From Mycobacterium sp. AZCC_0083 (GTDB lineage Bacteria > Actinomycetota > Actinomycetes > Mycobacteriales > Mycobacteriaceae): 64,000 nt of DNA. Both the position numbers and the translations under genes were made by a program. Below, piece by piece: positions 8,810-17,110 of the stretch. The first letter of the stretch is position 1, and each line of letters begins with the position of its first letter. The notes below the pieces were generated by a model. The model searched no databases, had not been told where the DNA came from, and saw only the letters and a program-made list of their open reading frames with translations. Location of the stretch: positions 22,064-86,063 of the forward strand of contig NZ_JACHGP010000028.1 of assembly GCF_014202335.1 (NCBI RefSeq), written 5' to 3'.

Positions 8810-10207
8810 TCACCTCTGAAGTCGTGCCAGCTGTCGCAGATGCTCGACCTGCTCGCCGTTCCGTGCTCCGGTGATCAACGCCTTGGCGATTCTCAGGAGG
8901 ATGGATGGCCGGAACAGCCGTACGGGTGCGTCGAGCATCCACGCGACGCGGAAGAACTGCTGTGCTACCGCCGGGTCGGTTTCGGTGGCGGTCAAGACGG
9001 CATCCATGTAGGTGTTGATGATCCGCGTTGACAGCGGCCGCCGACCCTCGACCTGCGGCAGCGCCAAGTCCGAACCGACCGCCGTCCGCCAGGCCACCTG
9101 AATGGTCTTGGCCGATTCACCGAAGAACCGCCGGGGCAGATCCAAGTCGCCAACGCTCAGACACTTGCCAAGGACCTCGGCCTCGGCCGCCGCGACGGTC
9201 ATGCCCTGCCCGTATATCGGGTTGAAGCTGCAGACGGCGTCACCGAGCACCAGCAGTCCGTCCGGGGTGCGGGCGAGCTGGTCGTAGCGCCTCCACCGGT
9301 TGGATGGAATCCGGTGATGGACCACGTCCCCCAGAGGTTCACCCGCGCGGATCGCGTCAAGCGCGTGACGTGGCGCGAACTCCGCGATGAACTCGAGCAA
9401 TTCGGCACGATCCGACGGGGGTTGCTGGCCGCCGAGAGTGCCTCCCAGTACCAGGTAGGTGTCGTTCTCCACCGCGAACATCGCAAAGGTGGTGGGCCGG
9501 CTGGCGACGGGATTGACCGTCAGCACCAATTCGCGCAGCATGCCGGGCGGAACACGTACGGGCATGGTGGCATACGCGATGCGCATCTCGAGTTCCTCGA
9601 CTGGCGGCCGGACGTATCCGAATTCCTCGAGGAACACCGGCGCCCGCGAGCCGCGGCCGGTGGCGTCGATGATGAGGTCTGTGGTCAGCAGCGTCTCGCC
9701 ATCATCACCCTGCCGCGCGAGCCGAGCCCCGGTGATGCGGTTGGCGTCGGTATCGGCCGTCAAGCCCACGACGTCGTGGCCCTCGAGAAACTCAACGTTC
9801 GGAATGGCGCGCACAGCCTTTCGCACGCTGAACTCCAACAGCGGTCGGCTCACGTGGTAGTCCACCAGCGAGGTGGGGTCCGGCACGGTCGCCGAACGCA
9901 CCATGAGATGTCCGCCGAATGTGGACCAGAATCTCGAAAGGTCGCCGTCGTCCCACTTCACCGCTCCGTCGGTGACGAGTTGGTCGAAGAACCCAGGAAA
10001 GAGCTCGCCGACGATCTGCACGCCCTTGCCGAGCAAGACGTGCGGATGTCGGTCCTGGGGCACTCCACGGCGATTCATCGGAGCATGGGGCAGAACGTCG
10101 CGTTCGACAACGGTGACCACACGAAAGAAGTCGGCAAGTACACGTGCGGCGAGGAGGCCGCCCATGCTCGCGCCGAGGACGACTGCTCTGTCACGACTCT
10201 CGGGCAT
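8810..10207 (-). CDS. FAD-dependent monooxygenase/oxidoreductase
   Basis: 465 residues. The N-terminal FAD-binding fold is shown by AVVLGASMGGLLAARVL (about residues 8-24) and a following VVERD acidic end. IIDATGRGSRAP and LLVLGDAVCSFNPIYGQGM (the GD motif contacting FAD ribityl) lie further on. The shape matches group A-type flavoprotein hydroxylases and tetracycline/squalene-epoxidase-like proteins. The substrate is unknown. It is the last gene of a minus-strand series with two alpha/beta hydrolases upstream. Two decayed copies of its 5' end occur elsewhere in the window (15851-15967 and 19433-19514). Confidence 0.88.
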   Translation of the reverse strand: MPESRDRAVVLGASMGGLLAARVLADFFRVVTVVERDVLPHAPMNRRGVPQDRHPHVLLGKGVQIVGELFPGFFDQLVTDGAVKWDDGDLSRFWSTFGGHLMVRSATVPDPTSLVDYHVSRPLLEFSVRKAVRAIPNVEFLEGHDVVGLTADTDANRITGARLARQGDDGETLLTTDLIIDATGRGSRAPVFLEEFGYVRPPVEELEMRIAYATMPVRVPPGMLRELVLTVNPVASRPTTFAMFAVENDTYLVLGGTLGGQQPPSDRAELLEFIAEFAPRHALDAIRAGEPLGDVVHHRIPSNRWRRYDQLARTPDGLLVLGDAVCSFNPIYGQGMTVAAAEAEVLGKCLSVGDLDLPRRFFGESAKTIQVAWRTAVGSDLALPQVEGRRPLSTRIINTYMDAVLTATETDPAVAQQFFRVAWMLDAPVRLFRPSILLRIAKALITGARNGEQVEHLRQLARLQR

Positions 10208-10322
10208 TCAATTCCTTTGCTGGTGAGACGAATTGGCGAAAGCGGTCGCGGTGCTGCATTGATTGCGCTCTGGTGCGTCAGCCGATTCATCCCCGACTGG
10301 TGAAAGGCCTTGTGCAACAGCG

Positions 10323-11051
10323 CTACATCTGCTCCTTTGCCGCATCGATCAGCGCGGCAGCCAAGAGGTCCGGGTGGGTCAGCATGGCCTCGTGCGGGCC
10401 GTCGCATTCCAGAAGGCGAGGTTGATCCAGGCGGCCGGCCATGGCGCGGTAAAGCTCTTGGGGAACTGCCTGATCATGGCGCAGGAAGACATAGCTAGAC
10501 GGCAGCGCCGCACTCCAGAATCGGGGCAACGAGACGGGTTCGCTGATCCATCCGAAGGGCACGGGGACGAGCTTGCTGGTGGCGGTGGCGATGTCGTGCT
10601 CTGAGGCGCCGTTCATGAAGTGCTCCGACCACGTCTGTGGATCGATCGCTACTGTCTGATCTGCGCTATATCGGGCAGCGAGACCGGAACTCTCGACGAA
10701 TGGCGCGGGCAGCACGTCGTTGATGGCTTCCCCGTCGTGCAGCACCCACGCGTCGACGAAGACGATGCGGCGCGTTTGCTGGGCCAGCCGGTCCGCGGCG
10801 TACTGCGCGACCGGGCCGCCACCACTGTGGCCGACCAGCACCAAATCCCGTAGGTCGTGCTGTCTGACCGCGTCGACCAGTCCGTCACCAATCGCCGTGA
10901 GATTGACCCCGACCCGATCAACCGCGACACCCTGCTCGCTGCCACGAAGGGTGGGCGCGAAGACTTCATGCCCCGCCGAACGTAAGGCTGCCGACACGGC
11001 GTCCCAGCACCAACCGCCCTGCCAGCCCCCATGCACGAGTACGAACTGCAT
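10323..11051 (-). CDS. Alpha/beta hydrolase
   Basis: 242 residues of compact alpha/beta-hydrolase fold: VLVHGGWQGGWCW oxyanion region near residue 4, nucleophile elbow VLVGHSGGGP with Ser76, an acid-bearing strand around VFLRHDQAVP, and catalytic His in CDGPHEAMLTHP near the C-terminus. It belongs to the EstA/salicylate-esterase-like group of small esterases. It is co-directional with the monooxygenase 115 bp downstream and the second hydrolase 43 bp upstream. The substrate is likely an ester, but this cannot be specified from sequence. Confidence 0.88.
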   Translation of the reverse strand: MQFVLVHGGWQGGWCWDAVSAALRSAGHEVFAPTLRGSEQGVAVDRVGVNLTAIGDGLVDAVRQHDLRDLVLVGHSGGGPVAQYAADRLAQQTRRIVFVDAWVLHDGEAINDVLPAPFVESSGLAARYSADQTVAIDPQTWSEHFMNGASEHDIATATSKLVPVPFGWISEPVSLPRFWSAALPSSYVFLRHDQAVPQELYRAMAGRLDQPRLLECDGPHEAMLTHPDLLAAALIDAAKEQM

Positions 11052-11094
11052 CCCGCCTCCCTTCTTCGCGATGAATCAGGTCTTCGTTCGTCTC

Positions 11095-11826
11095 TCAGTC
11101 CCGACCGGCGAGCTCCAACTTGATCGCCAGTAGCGCTGGGTTGGTGTAGAACACCTCGTGCGACCCTTCCATGGTCACCAATCTGAAAATCCCGAGTCTG
11201 CGGGCATTGGCGAGCCAGCCAACCTGCGGATCTCCCGGCGGAAAGGAACCGTCGTCGTGGCACAGAACATAGCTGCGGGGGACCGTCGTCAGCTCGTAAA
11301 ACGCCTTCATGTCAAGCTTTTCGACAATCGGGCCAAGGGGCTCGGGATTCAGCATGCTGTAGGTCTCCTGAGCCCGTTCCAAGTCGGCGTCGCCGATGAA
11401 GGCGTCTCGAAAAATCTCGAAGGGCAGCATGACGGTGTTGTCTCCCGACTGCTCGGCGAGTATGGGAAACAGCTCTTGAAACGCGACGGGTGCGTTATCC
11501 AACACGCTTGTCCCGTCCTCGGGGACGAAAGCGTTCAAAAACACCAGTCGCCGCACCTTTTCGGGTGTCTTTGCAGCTAGACGGGCAATGACGCTACCCG
11601 CAAAACTGTGCCCGACCAGAACGAAGTTGGTGAGGCCGTGTTGGCCGATGTAATCGGCGACGGACGCGACACAGTCATCGTGACTGACGTCGCGATCGAC
11701 GCCTTCTCCGTGGCCCGCCATGGTCGGGCAATGGACCTGGTGTCCCCGTTGCCGTAGGTGCTCAGCGACATCTGCCCATGCGTCCCCGTCATGACACGAG
11801 CCGTGCACAAGAATGTAAGTAGACAT
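11095..11826 (-). CDS. Alpha/beta hydrolase
   Basis: 243 residues starting MSTYILVHGSCHDGDAW, with nucleophile elbow FVLVGHSFAGSV (Ser74) and the catalytic-His region TMEGSHEVFYTNP at the C-terminus. The overall length and motifs match the methylesterase/hydroxynitrile-lyase-like branch of alpha/beta hydrolases, as in the neighbour at 10323. A start four codons upstream (11838) is possible. The two genes share strand, spacing and family, consistent with duplication and specialisation within one catabolic operon. Confidence 0.88.
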   Translation of the reverse strand: MSTYILVHGSCHDGDAWADVAEHLRQRGHQVHCPTMAGHGEGVDRDVSHDDCVASVADYIGQHGLTNFVLVGHSFAGSVIARLAAKTPEKVRRLVFLNAFVPEDGTSVLDNAPVAFQELFPILAEQSGDNTVMLPFEIFRDAFIGDADLERAQETYSMLNPEPLGPIVEKLDMKAFYELTTVPRSYVLCHDDGSFPPGDPQVGWLANARRLGIFRLVTMEGSHEVFYTNPALLAIKLELAGRD

Positions 11827-11905
11827 TTTGATTTCCAATCGTCTGTTGGTGGTGGTATGTATGTGCTCACTGTCGGCGGCATGGAGAATTGGAAGCCGGG
11901 CTTGC

Positions 11906-12445
11906 TCATGATTCGGTGAGAGCGGCAGGCACGGGGGCGTCGAGGTGCTTGAGCAACGCCGCGAGCTTGTGGTCCAATTCCCTTCCTACCTTGGTGATTT
12001 GGGGAGTGTTGAAGCTGCCGAACTGGGTGCTCGGTCGGTCGAAGGAGAACCACGTGCCATGGTCGGCGTCTTCCACAATGACGGTACGTAGCGGGGCGTG
12101 GAGCATGATGCCTGGGTTGTAGCGATACATTCTTTGGGCAATGGTGTGATTGCCCATGAGGTACGCGACGCAGCGGCCGCGCTCTCCGGCCAGGCCCATG
12201 AGCGAGGTGAATTCGCGGGACCAGTAGGCGATGAAGTCGTGTGGCGCGTTCTCTGCGGTCGCATCCAGAATTGTCTGCCAGTCGACACCCTCCTCGATGA
12301 GGGTGTCGAACCGATCGGTCTGGAACTCCGGTACCGCTCGCTCGTAGCGATCCCTGAAACCATCAAACGAGTCGTCGATCTGGATCGTCAACCGGTCGAC
12401 CCGATATGAGATCGTTTCGATTGAGCCATTGAATGATTCAGCCAT
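11906..12445 (-). CDS. DUF302 domain protein
   Basis: 179 residues. The C-terminal half contains the DUF302 signature: RYNPGIMLHAPLRTVIVED, WFSFDRPSTQFGSF and VGRELDHKLAALL. The family is small and widespread with no established biochemical activity; some structures suggest ligand binding. It lies between two alpha/beta hydrolases (80 bp and 13 bp away) on the same strand and is probably co-transcribed with them. Confidence 0.85.
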   Translation of the reverse strand: MAESFNGSIETISYRVDRLTIQIDDSFDGFRDRYERAVPEFQTDRFDTLIEEGVDWQTILDATAENAPHDFIAYWSREFTSLMGLAGERGRCVAYLMGNHTIAQRMYRYNPGIMLHAPLRTVIVEDADHGTWFSFDRPSTQFGSFNTPQITKVGRELDHKLAALLKHLDAPVPAALTES

Positions 12446-12458
12446 GGGTATCTCCGGT

Positions 12459-13301
12459 TCAGTGCACGGATGCGATTGCGGATTCGATCACCTGTGTGAC
12501 GGCTTCGGGATGTGAGACCAGTGTCAGGTGTGAGCCCCCGTTGAAGCGGGTGACCTGTGAGTGTGCTCGTTCGGCCATGGCGGATTCTGAGTCAGGGGTG
12601 ATGACCTGGTCTCCGCTACTGATGAAGTACCAGGATGGAATCTCCTTCCACGCAGCATTCTTGGACGGCGTGAACAATGCGGCCATCGAGGCTGCCCGCT
12701 GGCTGGCCCAGGCTCGGGTAGCGAGGTCGGGCGGAAGATCGTTTCCGAAGTGCTGAAGGAAGATGTCCTTCTTCAGATAGAGCTCCGCTGCTCCGTCGGG
12801 TCCATCGGAAGAGGGTACGGGGTCGAATAATTCGGCTGCGGGTCTGGTCAGCACCGAGTTGGCTCCGCTGAGCGAGGCAGTCGTCTCGCCGACGTCGGGA
12901 GCTGCGGCGTCGACATAGACCAGTGCTTTGACGTTGGGATTGCCCTCGGCGGCGTTCGTGATGACCGATCCGCCGTAGGAATGCCCGACCAATACGATCG
13001 GTCCGCTCAGAGTGGCGAGGAAGTCCTTCACCGATTGGGTGTCGGTGTCGAGGTTTTCCAACGGATTGGCGATCGCGCGGGCGTCGTATCCCTGCTTCTG
13101 CAACGCCGCGACTTCGCCGCCCCAACTCGACGCGTCGGCAAAGGCGCCGTGGACCAGAACGATGGTGGGCTTGACGCCGCCCGGTGGGGGCGCGGCCGGT
13201 TCAGCAGCGGCGGTGGGCGCTGGGCCCAACATGGCCCATGCCATCGCTGCGGCGCTGGCGCATGCCGCCACTCGCATGGTTCGTTTCGAACTGAAAGTCA
13301 T
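12459..13301 (-). CDS. Secreted alpha/beta hydrolase
   Basis: 280 residues with a signal peptide (KRTMRVAACASAAAMAWAMLG, then TAAAEP), a proline-rich linker, and an alpha/beta hydrolase domain beginning VKPTIVLVHGAFADASSW. The nucleophile elbow is LVGHSYGGSV (Ser108) and the catalytic His is in FNGGSHLTLVSHP. It is clearly paralogous to the lipoprotein hydrolase at 34408-35280, sharing long identical stretches such as the segment around ALVYVDAAAPDVGE. The ATG at 13301 precedes the signal peptide, which fixes the start. It may act outside the cytoplasm on ester substrates. Confidence 0.9.
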   Translation of the reverse strand: MTFSSKRTMRVAACASAAAMAWAMLGPAPTAAAEPAAPPPGGVKPTIVLVHGAFADASSWGGEVAALQKQGYDARAIANPLENLDTDTQSVKDFLATLSGPIVLVGHSYGGSVITNAAEGNPNVKALVYVDAAAPDVGETTASLSGANSVLTRPAAELFDPVPSSDGPDGAAELYLKKDIFLQHFGNDLPPDLATRAWASQRAASMAALFTPSKNAAWKEIPSWYFISSGDQVITPDSESAMAERAHSQVTRFNGGSHLTLVSHPEAVTQVIESAIASVH

Positions 13302-13385
13302 CAGTACTTCCAATCTGCTTGAGGTGTAGGCCAATTCGCATTGGCGGTCATCGACGCGGTACCGCAGCAAGCTGCTGCAAGGCGA

Positions 13386-14195
13386 TCAGAATCCCTTGGC
13401 CGCGAGCCAGTCCAGGACGACTCCGGCGACTTCCTTCCAGCCATTGTCGATGGTGAGGGAGTGGCCACGTCCTTCGAAAACGTGAAAGTCCGTCTCTGCC
13501 GGGCTTTTTGAATACATGGCAACGACTTCCTTGGCGACCTTCAAGGGAACGACGTGGTCCTCGGTGCCAGAGGTCAACAGCAGTGGGCCGCGATGGGCCA
13601 CGTGGGTGTCGACCTTGGCTGCCGAGTGACGTGAGAAGTTTGCGCCCGCATCCTCGAACAGTGGTTTGCCGACTGCGGGGATGGACCATGCCTCGTGCAG
13701 GGCGTTGGATTCTTCTTCGCTGAGAGCGTTGCCAAAGGCGTAGTGGAATTGCTTGGCAGTAAGAGCGACCGTTCGGTGTCGGTTGGCAGGGTTGCCGAGG
13801 ACGGGGAATGCGGACCTCAACTGAGCCACCGGGAGCGCCTTGACTCCTCTGATGGGCGCGGGGTCGATGGCAACGGCAGCTGCAATGAGGCCTTCCGCCA
13901 GCAATTCTTGGGCGATCAACCCGCCAAAGGAGTGCCCCACCACGAGGGGCTTGACGCCGCCGCGGGCGCGGATCAGTTCCGCGTAGTGATCGACCATCTG
14001 CTGGATGCCGACATCGTTCATCCCATCGGGCGTTTCGCGTGTTTGGGCGACGGTTGCGAGTTCCCCGGGCCAGCCAGGTGCGGACACCGCGTAGCCATAG
14101 TTCTCGAACAGGTCCAGCCACGGCTGCCAAGCGGACGAGTGGATCCACAGCCCGTGAATGAAGATGACCGGGTTGGGCTTCGTGGGCGATGTCAT
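13386..14195 (-). CDS. Alpha/beta hydrolase
   Basis: 269 residues beginning MTSPTKPNPVIFIHGLWIHSSAW. Motifs are PLVVGHSFGG (Ser89), an acid residue in SGTEDHVVP and catalytic His in FEGRGHSLTI. It is the promoter-proximal gene of the minus-strand hydrolase series (14195 down to about 8810). Upstream lies a 542-bp gene-free region shared with the divergent Rieske oxygenase gene. There is no signal peptide, so it should be cytoplasmic. Confidence 0.9.
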   Translation of the reverse strand: MTSPTKPNPVIFIHGLWIHSSAWQPWLDLFENYGYAVSAPGWPGELATVAQTRETPDGMNDVGIQQMVDHYAELIRARGGVKPLVVGHSFGGLIAQELLAEGLIAAAVAIDPAPIRGVKALPVAQLRSAFPVLGNPANRHRTVALTAKQFHYAFGNALSEEESNALHEAWSIPAVGKPLFEDAGANFSRHSAAKVDTHVAHRGPLLLTSGTEDHVVPLKVAKEVVAMYSKSPAETDFHVFEGRGHSLTIDNGWKEVAGVVLDWLAAKGF

Positions 14196-14737
14196 ATGGC
14201 GTTTCCTCGTGTGTGAAGGGGGAGTTGGTTCATTCGGGCGCCGAGCATCGACATGGCGCTTGACTGCGACCCTAGGTCGAATCTGGCACGCCAAACCCTT
14301 GGCAGGCAGGTCGTGCACGCGGTGCACAGGTGTTGGCACACGGTGAGGCACGCTGTCGGCAACATGCCTCCTCATGGGGTCAGTGAAACCCAGATGACTT
14401 GCAGATAGGGCACGTTGGCCTACTTCGTAAGAGCTGATGGCTGATGGCTGGGATTACTCGGGCGAAGCCGCCTGCGCCGGGTGGCGAAATCCGGTGTGTA
14501 CGAGCACAACCCGCACCACTGACAACCGATCGACAGCCAATTCTCAGCTGGGACACCCAGTTCACCGTGTTAGCTTGATCTCGACTCACCGACGCACTCG
14601 ACGTGCGTCGCCCGCCTGCTCGCCCGGGTATACGGCAAGGCTGCCGGATGGCGAACGACTTGAGGCGTTGCGCTGCAAGGCAACCCAACCCCGCCGCGCA
14701 TATGCCCTCCCACACCCGTCACGCATGGGAAGGTCTC
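14196..14737. promoter_or_regulatory. Divergent control region between hydrolase series and Rieske oxygenase gene
   Basis: This 542-bp gene-free region lies between divergently transcribed genes, so it must hold promoters for both. It contains direct repeats GTGCAC at 14313-14318 and 14322-14327, immediately followed by a 42-bp element (14329-14370) that recurs at 19523-19564. No credible protein-coding frame was found in the rest. Confidence 0.5.
14329..14370 (+). repeat. 42-bp regulatory-looking element, copy 1
   Basis: The sequence begins GGTGTTGGCACACGG and contains three GGCAC/GGCAA half-site-like units about 11-12 bp apart (roughly one helical turn), as expected for an AraC-type direct-repeat operator. 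A second copy at 19523-19564 differs at only a few positions. Here it lies in the control region between the hydrolase and Rieske genes. Confidence 0.6.
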
Positions 14738-15808
14738 ATGACTGCCACCGATCCAGATCAGAAAATCCCCGTCGTCGAATTGCCGAGGGACTGCACCTTC
14801 GACGCAAGTGACTTCGCAATCATTGCCCGGTATTGGTACCCGATCGCACGTTCGTCCGACGCCACCACCGCGCCGCTAAGCGCGACCCTGCTGGACGAAC
14901 CGCTGGTGGTCTACAGGGCTGGGGAGCAGATCGTCGTCGCCAGCGACATCTGCCCGCATCGGGGCGTGCCACTCTCGGCAGGCACTGGCGATGGGCAGAG
15001 CGTGGCATGCGCCTATCACGGCATCCGCTATGGAGCGGGCGGCGCGTGCATCTCCGTCCCTGCCCACCCCACGGCGAAGATCCCGGCCAGACTCACCCTC
15101 CGCACCTACCCGGCCGTCGAGCGGTACGGACTGATTTGGACCTGCCTACTGCCGGACCCGCATCACGTCGCCGATCCCTCGACAGCGCCGATACCGCGGA
15201 TGCCCGGTTGGGGCGAGCCCGACTACCAACAGGTCACCTGCCCGGCCTTCGACGTCGCGGCCTTCGCCGGCCGCCAGGTCGAGGGATTCCTCGACGTCGC
15301 GCACTTCGGCTTCGTGCACGTCGACACCTTCGGAGACCCCGACAACGCCGAAGTCCCCGACTACAGCCCCATAACCACCGACTCTGGCTTCGAGGTCGAC
15401 TACTGGAGCACCGTGGCGAACTATCCCCACGGCGCGAAGACCGGCGAACCCGGATTCAAGTGGCTGCGGCACTTCGAGGCGCATCTGCCCTTCACCGCAA
15501 CCCTGGTAGTGCACTTCCCCAACGAAGGACGGCTCTGCATAATGAACGCCGCCTCACCGGTGTCGACCCGACGCACCAGGATGTTCGCCCCGATCGCCAA
15601 GAACTTCGACATCGATCAACCCGAGCAGGACATCTTCGACTTCAACTTGAGAATCTTTGAAGAGGATCGGGTGATCGTCGAGATCCAGAAACCCGAGAAC
15701 CTCCCCCTCGATCCCCGCATCGAAGTCAACATCGCCGCTGACCGCAGCTCGGTGGCCTACCGCAGGGGTCTGCGCTCACTCGGACTGACACAATTCTTCA
15801 CCTCCTAG
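14738..15808 (+). CDS. Rieske 2Fe-2S aromatic ring-hydroxylating-type oxygenase, terminal component
   Basis: 356 residues. A Rieske cluster motif is complete: C72-x-H74 (ICPHRG) and C91-x2-H94 (CAYHGIRY). The mononuclear iron site is visible as D186, H189 and H194 in VEGFLDVAHFGFVH. The domain order and length fit the Rieske/VanA-KshA-like oxygenase family, which needs a separate reductase; none is visible nearby. The ATG at 14738 follows a GGAAGG ribosome-binding site. It is divergent from the hydrolases. The substrate is unknown. Confidence 0.92.
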   Translation: MTATDPDQKIPVVELPRDCTFDASDFAIIARYWYPIARSSDATTAPLSATLLDEPLVVYRAGEQIVVASDICPHRGVPLSAGTGDGQSVACAYHGIRYGAGGACISVPAHPTAKIPARLTLRTYPAVERYGLIWTCLLPDPHHVADPSTAPIPRMPGWGEPDYQQVTCPAFDVAAFAGRQVEGFLDVAHFGFVHVDTFGDPDNAEVPDYSPITTDSGFEVDYWSTVANYPHGAKTGEPGFKWLRHFEAHLPFTATLVVHFPNEGRLCIMNAASPVSTRRTRMFAPIAKNFDIDQPEQDIFDFNLRIFEEDRVIVEIQKPENLPLDPRIEVNIAADRSSVAYRRGLRSLGLTQFFTS

Positions 15809-15850
15809 GAGAGCAGCGGAACAGAACCGCGTTGCGTGCGGGTTTGGCGT

Positions 15851-15967
15851 GCGGCACCGCGGTCTCTTTCGCCAATTGGTGTCACCAGCAATGGAATTAG
15901 ATGACCGAACGTCGTGACAGCGCAGTCGTCGTCTGCGCGAGCATGGTCGGCCTTCTCGCCGCCCGTG
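15851..15967 (+). pseudogene. Relic of FAD monooxygenase 5' end (copy A)
   Basis: This stretch aligns by eye with the reverse complement of about 10257-10140, covering roughly 50 bp upstream plus the first 22 codons of the intact monooxygenase. From an ATG at 15901 it reads MTERRDSAVVVCASMVGLL AARG then a stop, against MPESRDRAVVLGASMGGLL AARV in the intact gene. Key glycines of the FAD motif are lost. It is a decayed fragment, not a gene, and lies 42 bp after the Rieske gene. Confidence 0.75.
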
Positions 15968-16294
15968 GGTGACGGGCCACCCGGGTCCGCCTTTCTGATG
16001 GGACAGGCGTTCCTGTCCTTCACTTTGGCCGGTGAGCAATTTGACATCCGGTAAGGTTGCAAACGGAGGCGTTGATGGTGTGTCGACCATCATCAGCTGT
16101 CCGCCTAGTGTGCGTAGTCGGGCGGCTGCGCAAAGTCCGTCTCGGAGAGAATATTTGGCAATGACAGCTGGCGGTGATGTGCAAGGCCGGGCCGTAATGG
16201 TGACGGCACCTGCGCGTGGGCAGGGCCGCGCTCGTGCAATCCGACTGACATTCGAAGCGCAGAGACGACTTGGGCCACACCTACGGAGCGCGCG

Positions 16295-16873
16295 GTGAGC
16301 GCGAGTAAGCCGCCGCGTTGGACGGCACTTGGATCGCTGCCCGTCGTCATCGGTGTCTTCGTCGTCCTGAATGCCGGCTACATCATGCTCGTTGCCGTTG
16401 GCAACATTACCGACTTCGCAACCAACCAAGCCTTTGTGCACCACGTGTTGGCGATGGACACCACGAACTTTGGGGCCAAACCGGGTACGGGCCTCGACCC
16501 GAACGTGATGTGGCGCGCGGCAACTGCATTGCCACTGCAGAACGCCGGTTATGTCTGCATCATCGTCTGGGAGTCAGTCGCGGGCATTGTGCTAGTCGCT
16601 GCGACCGCCGAATGGTTCATCGAGCGCGGCACCTGCTACACCCGCGCGCGCGCTTTCTCCACGATCGGCCTGTTGATGATCATCTCGCTGTTCATGGGCG
16701 GTTTCATCGACATCGGTGGCGAATGGTTCCAGATGTGGAGGTCAACCAGCTGGAACGGCTTGGATACCGCTTTCCGCAACATCGTGCTGGCATCACTGCC
16801 GTTGATTCTGATTCACCTACCCGTGACAACTTGGCGGTGTCCGACTGCTCGACACTGCCGGGACGACTCGTAG
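16295..16873 (+). CDS. DUF2165 family membrane protein
   Basis: 192 residues with four hydrophobic segments: about residues 10-32, 85-105, 125-142 and 162-178. DUF2165-type motifs are present (TTNFGAKPGTGLDPNVMWRA, FIDIGGEWFQMWRSTSWNG). The final segment diverges from the family and ends in an arginine/cysteine-containing tail, so the extreme C-terminus may have been altered by a frameshift. The function of the family is unknown. It lies in the accessory-looking block between the Rieske gene and the S9 peptidase. Confidence 0.8.
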   Translation: MSASKPPRWTALGSLPVVIGVFVVLNAGYIMLVAVGNITDFATNQAFVHHVLAMDTTNFGAKPGTGLDPNVMWRAATALPLQNAGYVCIIVWESVAGIVLVAATAEWFIERGTCYTRARAFSTIGLLMIISLFMGGFIDIGGEWFQMWRSTSWNGLDTAFRNIVLASLPLILIHLPVTTWRCPTARHCRDDS

Positions 16874-17110
16874 CCAGGGTCATGCCCACCGAGCTAGCAG
16901 GCTTCAATTGGACCAATCTGCTGCGGTCGTGTCACCGCCGCCGGGTGACCGCTCCGGGTTTCAGTCCGCGGGTCTGACGACGTTCCCAAAACCCGACGAC
17001 CCCAAGCAGGAGCGCTCACCTGGTGCGGGAGGGGCGGGGGGTTTCGGGGGCCTGAATTCGTTGACGTAGTGCCCGAGAAGCTCACCCGAGCCGGTTCAGT
17101 GCCAACGTCA

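Noticed and set aside
15776..16444. Minus-strand open frame across the monooxygenase relic
   Set aside because: Arg/Cys/Ser-rich with no family features; it is the antisense of the relic and surrounding non-coding sequence.
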